Below, piece after piece: positions 39,468 through 48,070 of a DNA stretch of 50,461 nucleotides (position 1 is its first letter; each line of letters begins with the position of its first letter). Location: NCBI GenBank assembly GCA_033763575.1, contig JANRKF010000030.1, positions 1-50,461 on the forward strand. Direction: 5' to 3'. The notes below the pieces were generated by a model that was given only the letters and a program-made list of their open reading frames with translations, did no database searches and was not told the origin of the DNA. The DNA comes from JANRKF01 sp033763575 (lineage in GTDB: Bacteria > Pseudomonadota > Alphaproteobacteria > Rickettsiales > SXRF01). Position numbers and translations under genes: made by a program.

Positions 39468-39485
39468 ATATTTAATGGACAGAAA

Positions 39486-39773
39486 ATGAGCGATTTTGAG
39501 TGGGATGAAAAGAAACGTCTTCTAAATTTCTCGAAACACGGCATTGATTTTGAGTGTATTGTTGATTTTCAATGGGAAAGAGCGATCACTTTTTAGGATA
39601 AAAGGTACGAATATGGAGAAGATCGCCGAATTGCACTCGCCTATTTACATGATGATATTTATGTCTGTGCTTTTACTGTGCGTGACCTCGATATTCGTAT
39701 TATCAGCCTGAGAAAGGCGAATAAAAAAGAAAGGGAAATTTATGCGCAAGAACATTACGACCAGAGGCGGTGA
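39486..39773 (+). pseudogene. BrnT-family toxin interrupted by an in-frame amber codon
   Basis: Codons 1-36 (MSDFEWDEKKRLLNFSKHGI, DFECIVDFQWERAITF) match the BrnT start (WDxxK..N..KHGxxF). Codon 37 is TAG (39594-39596). Translation in the same frame then continues DKRYEYGEDRRIALAYLHDD and IRIISLRKANKKEREIYAQE, the rest of BrnT, to TGA at 39771-39773. The single stop replaces the residue before the conserved Asp. Unless TAG is read through or is a sequencing error, the toxin ribonuclease is inactive. The frame is otherwise perfectly kept, so the mutation looks recent. Confidence 0.88.
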
Positions 39774-40020
39774 TGTTAAAGAGCTTACCCGCGCCGAAAT
39801 GGCCTCCATGCGACCACTGCGTGAGGTTGATCCCAAGCTGTTGGTGCGATTACAGCAAGCATCAAATAAACTCAAGCGCGGTAGGCCACAAGGCCGCAGC
39901 AAGGCGGTGGTAAGTATCAGTGTTGATAAGGATATTCTGGAAGCATTGCGCGCCAGCGGTGCGGGTTGGCAATCGCGGGTCAATACCTTGTTGCGTGCGG
40001 CAATGGGATTGCAGGCGTGA
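39742..40020 (+). CDS. BrnA-family antitoxin
   Basis: Antitoxin and repressor partner of BrnT. The 92 residues end in the family pattern KRGRPQGRSKAVVSISVDKD, ILEALRASGAGWQSRVNTLL, a ribbon-helix-helix-type DNA-binding region. The start overlaps the broken toxin by 32 bp, and the end overlaps the gamma carbonic anhydrase start (GTGA). It is intact although its toxin carries a stop codon. Confidence 0.9.
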   Translation: MRKNITTRGGDVKELTRAEMASMRPLREVDPKLLVRLQQASNKLKRGRPQGRSKAVVSISVDKDILEALRASGAGWQSRVNTLLRAAMGLQA

Positions 40021-40589
40021 ACCCCATCATCCTCCCCTATAAAGGTGAATATGCGCCGGGCGGCGTATCGCCCACCATTTCCCCGAAAGCGTTTATTGCG
40101 CCCGGTGCGGCGGTGGTGGGCGACGTGCATGTGGGCGAGGATTCCGGCATCTGGTTTGGCTGCTCCATGCGCGGGGATGTGAACATTATCCGCATCGGCA
40201 GCCGCACCAATATTCAGGATGGCACGGTCATCCACGTCACCCGCAAAACCGGCCCGACCCATATCGGCAGCAACGTCACCATCGGCCACAGCGCGCTCAT
40301 CCACGCCGCCACGCTGGAAGATAATTGCTTCATCGGCATGCGCGCCACGCTCATGGACGGCGTGGTGGTGGAATCCGGCGGCTGGGTGGCGGCGGGTGCG
40401 CTGGTCACGCCCGGCAAACGCATCCCGAAAGGTGAGATATGGGCGGGCAATCCGGCAAAGTTTTTCCGCAAACTCACGCCGGAGGAAATTGCATTTATTC
40501 CTGTGTCGGCGGAGAACTACGTGAAGCATGCACGGGAGTATAAGGAAGTGGAATTGACGAATTGGGGAAATGATAAACTGAGGAAATAA
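40017..40589 (+). CDS. Gamma carbonic anhydrase / hexapeptide-repeat protein
   Basis: Left-handed beta-helix protein of the YrdA/PaaY/CaiE type; homologues bind zinc or iron and some hydrate CO2. The 190 residues have hexapeptide repeats throughout (AFIAPGAAVVGDVHVGEDSG, NIIRIGSRTNIQDGT). The three metal His sit in TVIHV, IGHSA and LIHAA. A GTG start at 40017 overlaps the brnA stop and restores the usual N-terminus. The last residues (ELTNWGNDKLRK) are encoded by an inverted repeat shared with the end of ftsH. Confidence 0.88.
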   Translation: MNPIILPYKGEYAPGGVSPTISPKAFIAPGAAVVGDVHVGEDSGIWFGCSMRGDVNIIRIGSRTNIQDGTVIHVTRKTGPTHIGSNVTIGHSALIHAATLEDNCFIGMRATLMDGVVVESGGWVAAGALVTPGKRIPKGEIWAGNPAKFFRKLTPEEIAFIPVSAENYVKHAREYKEVELTNWGNDKLRK

Positions 40590-40611
40590 TTTTTTCTCCA
40601 ATTCCTCAGTT
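40576..40611. terminator. Inverted repeat between convergent genes, possible bidirectional terminator
   Basis: A perfect 10-bp stem, aactgaggaa (40576-40585) and ttcctcagtt (40602-40611), flanks a T-rich loop. It contains the stop codons of both the gamma carbonic anhydrase (40589) and ftsH (40606). Further imperfect words (gaattg, aattgg) extend on both sides, like the other quasi-tandem palindromes of the window. Confidence 0.6.
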
Positions 40612-42534
40612 CTTCAATTCCCCTGCCTTCTCTTTCCCCCTGCTCGAAGGCAACGCGGATTTCGCCGGGGCTTTTTTACTGGCCGATTCATCCGGCCTGC
40701 GGATGGTCTCGCCCTTGATCAGCGCTTTTATTTCATCGCCGGATAGAGTCTCATATTCAAGCAATGCTTTAGCGATGATATGCAACTCGTCCAGATGCTC
40801 GGTAAGCACATGGGTGGCTTTGGCGTGGGCCTCTTCAACGATGCGCTTGATTTCGCCGTCGATGACGGAGGCCATCTCGTCGGAGAGTGAAGATCCTTGC
40901 TGGCCCATGGAGTAGCCGAGGAATACTTCCTGATGGTCGGAGCCGTAAAACAGCGGGCCGATTTTGTCGGACATTCCCCATTCCGTCACCATGGCGCGGG
41001 CCAGGCTGGTGGCGTATTTGATGTCGCTTGACGCACCGCTCGAGACTTTTTCATAACCGAAAATAATTTCCTCGGCGACGCGGCCACCCATGCTCACCGC
41101 GAGATCGGCATACATTTTTTCGCGCAGATACGAGAGCTTGTCGGCTTCCGGCAGGCGCATCACCATGCCCAGCGCCCGGCCACGCGGGATGATGGTGGCT
41201 TTGTGAATCGGGTCGGAGGCGGGCGAATAAATCGACACCAGCGCGTGGCCGCCTTCGTGATAGGCGGTCATTTTCTTTTCCTCTTCGCTCATCACCATCG
41301 ATTTGCGTTCGGCGCCCATCATCACCTTATCCTTGGCGGCTTCCAGGTCTTTCATCGTCACCACTTTTTTGCCGAGGCGGGCGGCGAGCAGGGCCGCTTC
41401 ATTCACGATATTCGACAAATCGGCGCCGGAAAAGCCGGGCGTGCCGCGTGCGATCACATGCGAATCCACATCCGGGCCTTTGGGCACTTTCCGCAGATGC
41501 ACATCGAGGATTTTGGCGCGGCCATTAATGTCGGGGTTCGGCACTACGATCTGCCGGTCAAAGCGGCCGGGGCGGAGCAGGGCCGGGTCGAGCACGTCGG
41601 GGCGGTTGGTGGCGGCGACGATAATCACGCTCTGGTTCGCCTCGAAACCGTCCATCTCCACGAGGAGCTGGTTTAAGGTTTGTTCCCGCTCGTCATTCCC
41701 GCCGCCAAGGCCTGCGCCACGATGGCGGCCCACGGCGTCGATCTCATCGATGAAGATGATGCAGGGCGCGCTTTTTTTACCCTGCTCGAACATATCGCGC
41801 ACGCGGCTTGCGCCCACGCCTACGAACATTTCCACGAAGTCCGAGCCGGAAATGGTGAAAAACGGCACGCCCGCTTCGCCCGCAATGGCGCGTGCCAGCA
41901 GGGTTTTACCGGTGCCCGGAGGGCCGACCAGCAGGCAGCCACGCGGGATTTTGCCGCCGAGCCGCTGGTATTTCTGCGGGTCTTTCAGGAAATCGACCAC
42001 TTCCACCAGCTCGTCTTTGGCTTCCTCGATACCGGCGACATCCTCGAAAGTGACCTTCTCGGTTTTTTCGGTGAGCAGCTTGGCGCGTGATTTGCCGAAG
42101 CCAAGCGCGCCGCCTTTCCCGCCGCCGCCCTGCATCTGGCGCATGAAGAACACATACACGCCGATCAGCAGCAAAATCGGGAACCAACCAAGCAGGATGC
42201 CCCAGATGGAGTCGGAGCGGCCATCATCCACCGAGGCGGTGATTTTCACATTGCGGGCGGTGAGTTTTTCAACAAGGTTGGGGTAATCCGGCGCCTGGGT
42301 GACAAACAAACTGCCATCGGAAAGATGCCCGGAAATATTCGAGCCGCGACCGATGCCGGAGCGGATGGTAACATCGGCAACCTGCCCCTGGTCGGCCTTG
42401 GCGAGGAAATCGGAGAAGGCCATTTTGGTGCCCGCTTCTTCCTGCATATTGGTTTGGAAGGTTTGAAAAAGCGCGATAAGCAGGATGCCTGCCACCAGCC
42501 ACACCAGCATATTTTTTCCGAGATTATTGGGCAT
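40606..42534 (-). CDS. ftsH: ATP-dependent zinc metalloprotease FtsH
   Basis: Membrane-anchored AAA+ protease for quality control of membrane and short-lived proteins. The 642 residues have two N-terminal membrane segments (about 8-25 and 110-131) flanking the periplasmic domain. Walker A GPPGTGKT is at 204-211, Walker B FIDEIDA near 261, SRH region TNRPDVLDPALLRPGRFD, and zinc site HEGGH at 426-430. A Lys/Ser-rich tail ends in GELKN, encoded by an inverted repeat. AAAGGAT precedes the ATG. Downstream of tilS, from which it is separated by a long GC-rich palindrome. Confidence 0.97.
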   Translation of the reverse strand: MPNNLGKNMLVWLVAGILLIALFQTFQTNMQEEAGTKMAFSDFLAKADQGQVADVTIRSGIGRGSNISGHLSDGSLFVTQAPDYPNLVEKLTARNVKITASVDDGRSDSIWGILLGWFPILLLIGVYVFFMRQMQGGGGKGGALGFGKSRAKLLTEKTEKVTFEDVAGIEEAKDELVEVVDFLKDPQKYQRLGGKIPRGCLLVGPPGTGKTLLARAIAGEAGVPFFTISGSDFVEMFVGVGASRVRDMFEQGKKSAPCIIFIDEIDAVGRHRGAGLGGGNDEREQTLNQLLVEMDGFEANQSVIIVAATNRPDVLDPALLRPGRFDRQIVVPNPDINGRAKILDVHLRKVPKGPDVDSHVIARGTPGFSGADLSNIVNEAALLAARLGKKVVTMKDLEAAKDKVMMGAERKSMVMSEEEKKMTAYHEGGHALVSIYSPASDPIHKATIIPRGRALGMVMRLPEADKLSYLREKMYADLAVSMGGRVAEEIIFGYEKVSSGASSDIKYATSLARAMVTEWGMSDKIGPLFYGSDHQEVFLGYSMGQQGSSLSDEMASVIDGEIKRIVEEAHAKATHVLTEHLDELHIIAKALLEYETLSGDEIKALIKGETIRRPDESASKKAPAKSALPSSRGKEKAGELKN

Positions 42535-42605
42535 TTACTATCCTTTGTTGGTCGTCTTTATTCTTAACCGAATCGCCCGTGGCGGCAAGCGATTTTGTTT
42601 CTAAA

Positions 42606-42716
42606 AATCCCCCTCCCTTGAGGGGAGGGGGCAGGGGGAGGGTGAAAAAATATCAATCTGCGCCGTATGTGTTAGCACCCCCACCCTAACCCTCCCACCT
42701 CAAGGGGGAGGGAATT
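42606..42716. repeat. Long G/C-rich inverted repeat between tilS and ftsH
   Basis: Left arm aatccccctcccttgagggg followed by agggggcagggggagggtg; right arm cacccccaccctaaccctcc followed by cacctcaagggggagggaat. Each arm is itself a palindrome (ccctcccttgaggggaggg). The type recurs between genes in many bacteria as I recall. Its right end reaches the tilS stop codon. It could form a strong transcript hairpin separating tilS from ftsH. Confidence 0.85.
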
Positions 42717-43635
42717 AATTGAGTGATTTTGTGCGCGTCACCAGCCACGAGGAGGCAGGCGGCTGCCAGCAAAACACCACGCCGTGCAGCATATGTTTTC
42801 CGGCGCCGGTTTCGAGTGAAGCCCGCAGCCGCGCAATTTTTTCGCTGCGCACCGGCTCGCCGTTCCCGCTCACCCTATGACATATATGGTGCAGCAGGCG
42901 GATTTTCAACTCCTCCGGCTGCTGTATAAATGCGGCGTGATTTAATGTGTTACTGGAGAAACACTCCGCAAGCGCCGCGTCTACATGCGCTTCCAGCCCA
43001 AAGCGGAAACGCCGGAAACTTTCCGCCACCGCATGAAAGCGCTTTTTTTGCTCCCATGTGAGATCGCGCAGATGCACCCGCAGCGCGTTGCGGGTGAAGT
43101 TGAGGTCATGGTTGCTCGGGTCTTCCAGCCATGCTTGCCCGGCTTTTTCAAGGATGGCGATCAACTCCGATTTCGGAAGCGAAAGCAGCGGGCGGTGCAG
43201 AAAAACTCCATCGCGTTCACTCACCGGCAGCATGCCCGACAGCCCGACTAATCCGCTGCCGCGCAGCAACCTGAGCAACATCGTTTCGATCTGGTCGTCC
43301 AAATGATGCGCGGTGAAAAGATGCTTCACCTCATGGGCGCGACACCATTCCAGCATCAGCGCGTAGCGGGCATCGCGTGCTTTTTCCGGAATGCCGCTGG
43401 TGATGCCGTCATGCTGCCAGCGTAAAATGCTATGCGGAACGGCGAGCGCCTCGCACCAGCGCGCCACCTGCGCTGCTTCGCCTGCGGATTCCCGGCGCAG
43501 CCCGTGATCGACGGTGAGCGCGTGTAATTTTGGATATTCCTGTTTCAGCAACAGCAGCAGTGCCATGCTGTCCGCACCGCCGGAAACGGCGGCTGCTATT
43601 CCCTCTCCCTGTGGGGGAGAGAAAACATTATTCAC
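42715..43635 (-). CDS. tilS: tRNA(Ile)-lysidine synthase
   Basis: Modifies C34 of tRNA-Ile(CAU) to lysidine; essential. The 306 residues have the PP-loop SGGADSM at 18-24, VDHGLRRES, HHLDDQIETMLLRLLRGSG and RPLLSLPKSEL. The C-terminal domain is short. Start is GTG 43635, overlapping the end of cpoB by 8 bp. Residues about 6-13 (SPPQGEGI) are encoded by a gag/ctc-rich hairpin at 43602-43622 resembling known intergenic repeats; this may be chance. Confidence 0.94.
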   Translation of the reverse strand: MNNVFSPPQGEGIAAAVSGGADSMALLLLLKQEYPKLHALTVDHGLRRESAGEAAQVARWCEALAVPHSILRWQHDGITSGIPEKARDARYALMLEWCRAHEVKHLFTAHHLDDQIETMLLRLLRGSGLVGLSGMLPVSERDGVFLHRPLLSLPKSELIAILEKAGQAWLEDPSNHDLNFTRNALRVHLRDLTWEQKKRFHAVAESFRRFRFGLEAHVDAALAECFSSNTLNHAAFIQQPEELKIRLLHHICHRVSGNGEPVRSEKIARLRASLETGAGKHMLHGVVFCWQPPASSWLVTRTKSLN

Positions 43636-44539
43636 AGCCGTTGCGCTTATGCTCAGCGGCGGCCTTGGCGGCCACGTTGGCGGAACTGGTTTTGAATTTA
43701 TCCATCACCTGCGCCAGCACGATGCATGCTTCCTTCTGTTTTTTAAGCGCCGAAAGCGACATGCCGAGCTTCAGCAAATTATCGGCGGCTTTCGGTCCTT
43801 GCGGCAGGGCCTCGAAACCCTGGCGGAAATGTTCGGCGGACTTCGCGTAATCCTTCCGGATATAATAAGTCTCGCCCTGCCAGTAATAGGCGTTGCCGAC
43901 CAACGGATCCTTCGGGAATTTTTTGACGAAGTCAGCAAAGCTTTTCGCCGCTTCGTCATACTGGTTCTGGTTTAACAGGCGGAACGCATAATTATAATGG
44001 TCACGCGGCGTATCACCGGCGGGGGTTGGCGGCACCTCGGCAGGCACGTCCGCCGCATCCTTCACCGAGATTTCTTTTTCCGAAAGTTCGGTTTTTTTCT
44101 TAAGCGTGCGTTCAATGGCCGCCGGCTGTTCTGGCTCGGCAGGCGCTGCCGCCGGGGCCGGGGCGGGAGTTGCCGCACGCGCCGCGTTTTCAATTTCGGT
44201 CAGGCGGAATTCGCTGTCGCGTTTGAACTTCTCCATTTCTTCGGAGAGGCGGCGATATTCAAAATCTTTTTCTTCGAGCTGCCCGCGCAGTGATTTAATT
44301 TCTTCTTCCAGCGCCGAGATGCGGAGGTTGACCTGGGCGTCACCGATATTGCCTGTTTCGCCGCCACTTTCCGGCGCTACCGCCTGACCCGACACACGGG
44401 CGCGATCAAGCTGGCGTTTGAGCAGCAATATATCCTGCTCCAGCTGGTCGATGCGGTCGCTATTGGCGTCAGGCAGCGATTCCTGCGCATAGGCCGGGGT
44501 GATAAGCAACAACGGTAACAGCAAGCATAAAAAGCGCAT
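43628..44539 (-). CDS. cpoB: Cell division coordinator CpoB (YbgF)
   Basis: Periplasmic Tol-Pal-associated protein linking outer-membrane constriction with septal peptidoglycan synthesis. The 303 residues have a signal peptide (MRFLCLLLPLLLITPAYA) and a coiled coil at about 28-115 (DRIDQLEQDILLLKRQLDRA, LEEEIKSLRGQLEEKDFEYR). A Pro/Ala linker and C-terminal TPR repeats follow (YNYAFRLLNQNQYDEAAKSF, AYYWQGETYYIRKDYAKSAE). GAGGAA precedes the ATG. Directly downstream of pal, separated by an intrinsic terminator. Confidence 0.94.
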   Translation of the reverse strand: MRFLCLLLPLLLITPAYAQESLPDANSDRIDQLEQDILLLKRQLDRARVSGQAVAPESGGETGNIGDAQVNLRISALEEEIKSLRGQLEEKDFEYRRLSEEMEKFKRDSEFRLTEIENAARAATPAPAPAAAPAEPEQPAAIERTLKKKTELSEKEISVKDAADVPAEVPPTPAGDTPRDHYNYAFRLLNQNQYDEAAKSFADFVKKFPKDPLVGNAYYWQGETYYIRKDYAKSAEHFRQGFEALPQGPKAADNLLKLGMSLSALKKQKEACIVLAQVMDKFKTSSANVAAKAAAEHKRNGCE

Positions 44540-44550
44540 AATTTTTCCTC

Positions 44551-44590
44551 AAAAAAAATCCCGCCCATCATGTAACAATCCGGGCGGGAT
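44551..44590 (-). terminator. Intrinsic terminator between pal and cpoB
   Basis: On the minus strand ATCCCGCCC, a 15-base loop and GGGCGGGAT form a perfect 9-bp stem followed by a run of T. It lies 48 bp after the pal stop and ends about 11 bp before the cpoB start, so it either terminates pal or attenuates read-through into cpoB. Confidence 0.85.
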
Positions 44591-44638
44591 CCATTTCTAC
44601 CAGATTTCGGTCTCCGCGAGCAAGTGCGGAGTGAAATA

Positions 44639-45115
44639 CTATTGGTTGCTCACGACCGATACGGAGCGGCGGTTCTGCGACCATGCCGACTCATCCGAGC
44701 CAACGACAGCCGGGCGCTCTTTGCCGTAGCTGATGGTGGAGATGCGGCCCGCAGCGATGCCTTTATCGAGCAGGTAGCGCTTGGTGACGGCGGCGCGGCG
44801 CTCACCGAGGGCGATGTTGTATTCGCGGGTGCCGCGCTCATCGCAATGGCCTTCGACGGTCACGTTGACGTTGCTATATTGCTTCAGCCACTCAACTTGC
44901 TTGGAAAGCGTGTCCTGCGCTTCAGCAGACAGGGTCGAGCTGTCGGTATCGAAAAATACGCGGTCACCGACATTCTGCGTCAGGTCTTCCTGGGTGCCTG
45001 GAGTAGCAGGGGAACCGCTGCCGCCAGCGCCGCCGCTGCCGGTGGTTCCGGATTCGCACGCGGCCAATAAGAAAAGGGCAGAAACAACGGCCAGGGATTT
45101 TGCAACTAACTTCAT
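44639..45115 (-). CDS. pal: Peptidoglycan-associated lipoprotein
   Basis: Outer-membrane lipoprotein binding peptidoglycan and TolB. The 158 residues have a signal peptide with lipobox LAAC (Cys19), a Gly/Ser/Thr-rich linker and an OmpA-like domain (VFFDTDSSTLSAEAQDTLSK, VEGHCDERGTREYNIALGER, ISTISYGKERP). GGAG is upstream of the ATG. tolB is not in the window; the upstream gene is divergent across a 242-bp spacer. Confidence 0.95.
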   Translation of the reverse strand: MKLVAKSLAVVSALFLLAACESGTTGSGGAGGSGSPATPGTQEDLTQNVGDRVFFDTDSSTLSAEAQDTLSKQVEWLKQYSNVNVTVEGHCDERGTREYNIALGERRAAVTKRYLLDKGIAAGRISTISYGKERPAVVGSDESAWSQNRRSVSVVSNQ

Positions 45116-45357
45116 AACGACAAGCTCCTAATTAATGTTTGAAATGACTTTGGTGTTCGACAGGAAAAAATAAGGCCTTCCTGATACTCTTTCATAGAAA
45201 AAATGCAATAGCATAGTATGATTTTTTCTCAAGAAAAACATCTCTGTGCCATAACAGCAACATATTATGCCCGAAAGGGAGGAAATAACATTGAAAGATA
45301 GGGCCGGGGGTGGTAGTCGGGTAGGTTTATAGACGGCAGGTTCGGAAGGAGGATGTC

Positions 45358-47259
45358 ATGCTCAGGAAACTTATTTTTGTTGTGTTGGGATTGGGTGGAG
45401 CGCTGCTGCTGGTAGCGCTCATGGTGCCGATGATCGTGAATTCCGAAAAGCTCCGGAAGCCGATGACCGAGCAGCTCGAATTAATGACCGGCTACCGCAT
45501 TGTGGTCGACGGGCCTGTTTCGGTGCGTGCGCTACCCTCCGCCCGCCTCCATGCCGAAAAAATTTCCGTATTCAGCACCGTACAGGCGCGCCCAACACCA
45601 TTCCTGACGATGGAAGCATTGGACGTAGGGGTCGGATTCCTGCCGTTGCTTCAGGGCGTAGTGGATATGGAAACGATTGCGCTTAAAAAGCCGGTTTTCA
45701 ACCTGGAAAAAAGCAACAAATCCAACAACTGGGGAAGCAAGTATGAACGCTATTACCCCAGCGAAGGCAAACGCAAGCCGCCGGAAGCGTCCAAAAGCCG
45801 GGTGCTGTTCGGCAATGTGAGCATAGAGGGCGGCAACGTCACCTATAAAGACATGGAAAATGGCACAACCATTACCGTGGCGGATATTGATTTTGCGGCA
45901 AACAAGAAAGGGGCGGGATCAGAGACCTACCTGCAAAGCACCGCCAAACTGAACGGCAAGCCGGTGAAGCTGAAAGCCATGCTCGGCGCGCTGGAGCCGC
46001 TGGATCAGGGCAAGCAGATACCGTTTGAATTTTCCTTTGCCAGCGAGCCGTTGACGGCATCGGGAAAAGGCATGACCGACCGCGTGTCCTTTTCCGGCAA
46101 GGGTGAAGTGCAGTCCCCTTCGCTCGTCGAGGCGGGCAACTGGCTGACCGGCAAACAGGCAGCAGGAAAAGCGTTTCCGCTTGCATTGGCCTTAAAGGGC
46201 GAATTCAGCTGTTCGCCCTCGCGCTGCGGGGTGAGCAATGCGGCGATAAAAGCGAACGAAACGGAATTCACCGGCAGCGCGGTTTATGAATTTTCAACCT
46301 TGAAGCCCATGGTGACTGCCGAGTTGAGCACGCATTTGCTCGACCTCAATCCCTATTTGCCGAAAAAACAGGCCTCGCTTTCATTGATCCGGAGCGCCCA
46401 TGCGGCGGAAGGTCGTTGGAGCGATGCGCCGTTCGATTTAGCGGCGCTCAACAACGTCGACAGCCGCATCACGCTGAATGCCGACCGCCTGGTTGTGAAT
46501 AATTTCGTTGCCGAACAGGTGCTGCTCCGCAGCCGCTTTGAATTAGGACGGCTTTTGTCGGAAATAAGCTCCGGCCTGTTCTATAAAGGAAAAGGTAAAG
46601 CGACAATCAGCGCCGATGTGAACGGCAACCTCCAGGGGCAGGTCGCGCTGGAAAATGTGCAGATGCAGCCCCTGCTGCAGGCGGTATCCGGCAACGACCG
46701 TTTCGAGGGGCAGCTCAGCACCCGCACGGAGTTTAAATCCTCCGGCAGGAGCGAGCGGGCGCTGGTCAACAACCTGAGCGGCAACGGCCAGTTGAAGATC
46801 ATGGAGGGCGCGATTAAAGGCGTAGACCTCGCGGGCATGGCGGGCAATGTGAAATCAGCCTTTGCCAATGCCGAAGCACTCAAGGGCAAAACCGAGTTCA
46901 GTGAACTGGGCGGCAGCTTTAATATCGTCAAGGGTATCGTCGGCAATGATGACCTGCTCATCAAATCGGAGCTTGTTACCATCGCCGGGTCGGGCACGGT
47001 GGATCTGCCTAACTATCGCCTCAACTATCGCCTGACGCCCAAGTTCGGCCATGAAAGCGCGGATCCGGCCAAAGAAAAGCTGACCGTGCCGCTCATCATC
47101 ACCGGGCCGCTCGACCGCCCAACCTATACGCCGGATTTATCGGGCGTTATCAAAAAAGCGATCCAGGATCCCAAAAAAATGCAGAAGCAATTGAAGGAGA
47201 ACCTCGGTGGCGTGAAGGACTTGCTTAAAGAAGGCAAGGGGCTATTGAAGGGCTTATGA
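45358..47259 (+). CDS. AsmA-family protein (shorter paralogue)
   Basis: Inner-membrane-anchored periplasmic protein, 633 residues. One N-terminal membrane segment (LIFVVLGLGGALLLVALMVP), then AsmA hallmarks: EQLELMTGYRIVVDGPVSVR, LPSARLHAEKISV, and a C-terminal domain with EGAIKGVDLAGMAGNVKSA, FSELGGSFNIVKGIVGNDDL and VPLIITGPLDRPTYTPDL. A strong GGAGG precedes the ATG. It is distinct from the 1035-residue AsmA protein at 28672-31779, so the window has two. The upstream 240 bp, shared with divergent pal, contain no gene. Confidence 0.9.
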   Translation: MLRKLIFVVLGLGGALLLVALMVPMIVNSEKLRKPMTEQLELMTGYRIVVDGPVSVRALPSARLHAEKISVFSTVQARPTPFLTMEALDVGVGFLPLLQGVVDMETIALKKPVFNLEKSNKSNNWGSKYERYYPSEGKRKPPEASKSRVLFGNVSIEGGNVTYKDMENGTTITVADIDFAANKKGAGSETYLQSTAKLNGKPVKLKAMLGALEPLDQGKQIPFEFSFASEPLTASGKGMTDRVSFSGKGEVQSPSLVEAGNWLTGKQAAGKAFPLALALKGEFSCSPSRCGVSNAAIKANETEFTGSAVYEFSTLKPMVTAELSTHLLDLNPYLPKKQASLSLIRSAHAAEGRWSDAPFDLAALNNVDSRITLNADRLVVNNFVAEQVLLRSRFELGRLLSEISSGLFYKGKGKATISADVNGNLQGQVALENVQMQPLLQAVSGNDRFEGQLSTRTEFKSSGRSERALVNNLSGNGQLKIMEGAIKGVDLAGMAGNVKSAFANAEALKGKTEFSELGGSFNIVKGIVGNDDLLIKSELVTIAGSGTVDLPNYRLNYRLTPKFGHESADPAKEKLTVPLIITGPLDRPTYTPDLSGVIKKAIQDPKKMQKQLKENLGGVKDLLKEGKGLLKGL

Positions 47260-47263
47260 TTCT

Positions 47264-47932
47264 ATGATTATCTCCATCTATAGCCGCATCCGCCGGCTGC
47301 AAAAAAATCTCTATAAACGGTTGGGGTATTCCCTGGCGAATAGGCCTGCGCTGGGGGTAGAGGGAATTGCCGATCACGAGCCGGAAATGCTGCTCATCGG
47401 TTGTGTGGATGCGCGGCTCGATCCCCGCAAAGACATCGGCATTCCGCATGGCAAGGCGCTGATTTACCGCAATATCGCGGCGCTGGTCGCCGGGAAGGAT
47501 GGCGGAGCGGGCGATCGCCTGAGCGTGGCGGCAGCGCTGGAATTCGCGGTGAATAGCATGCATGTGCAGAAAATCGTGGTGATGGGGCATACGGGCTGCG
47601 GCGGCATCGCTGCTTTTTTGCAGGGCGACCATGAGGAAACGCATCACATTTATGATTACCTGAAACCGCTGGAAAGTGTGCGGGCGGAGGCGGAAAACAA
47701 GGGGGGCAACAAGGAAAAACAGGCCCGCGAGATGGAAAAAGCGGCGGTGGCCTTCAGTTTGGAGAATCTAATGAGCTATGAGGCGGTGGCGAACGCCGTA
47801 GAGCAGGGGAAATTGCAGCTTCAGGGCTGGGTGATCGACACCGGCAACCGCCTTATCTGGGAAATGGACCCGGCAACGGGGGATTTCAACCCTATGGGTG
47901 CGGGCATCAAACGAAATACAACCAATAAGTGA
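47264..47932 (+). CDS. can: Beta carbonic anhydrase
   Basis: Hydrates CO2 to bicarbonate; supplies bicarbonate for carboxylations. The 222 residues have all zinc-site elements: C47, D49 and R51 in GCVDARLDP, and H109 and C112 in MGHTGCGG, plus YRNIAALV. The C-terminal segment GWVIDTGNRLIWEMDPATGD is typical. Starts 4 nt after the AsmA-like gene, so co-transcribed. Unrelated in fold to the gamma carbonic anhydrase at 40017. Confidence 0.94.
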   Translation: MIISIYSRIRRLQKNLYKRLGYSLANRPALGVEGIADHEPEMLLIGCVDARLDPRKDIGIPHGKALIYRNIAALVAGKDGGAGDRLSVAAALEFAVNSMHVQKIVVMGHTGCGGIAAFLQGDHEETHHIYDYLKPLESVRAEAENKGGNKEKQAREMEKAAVAFSLENLMSYEAVANAVEQGKLQLQGWVIDTGNRLIWEMDPATGDFNPMGAGIKRNTTNK

Positions 47933-48070
47933 ATTGATTGCCTTTTGTCACAAAAAATTCACACAAATCACACAGAAAACGCTTTATAATAAGTAAAGAT
48001 ATGGTAAATATATATTAAGACTTTTTGATAAAACATGCATTTAAACGCCGAAAACGCCAAGGATAATCTT

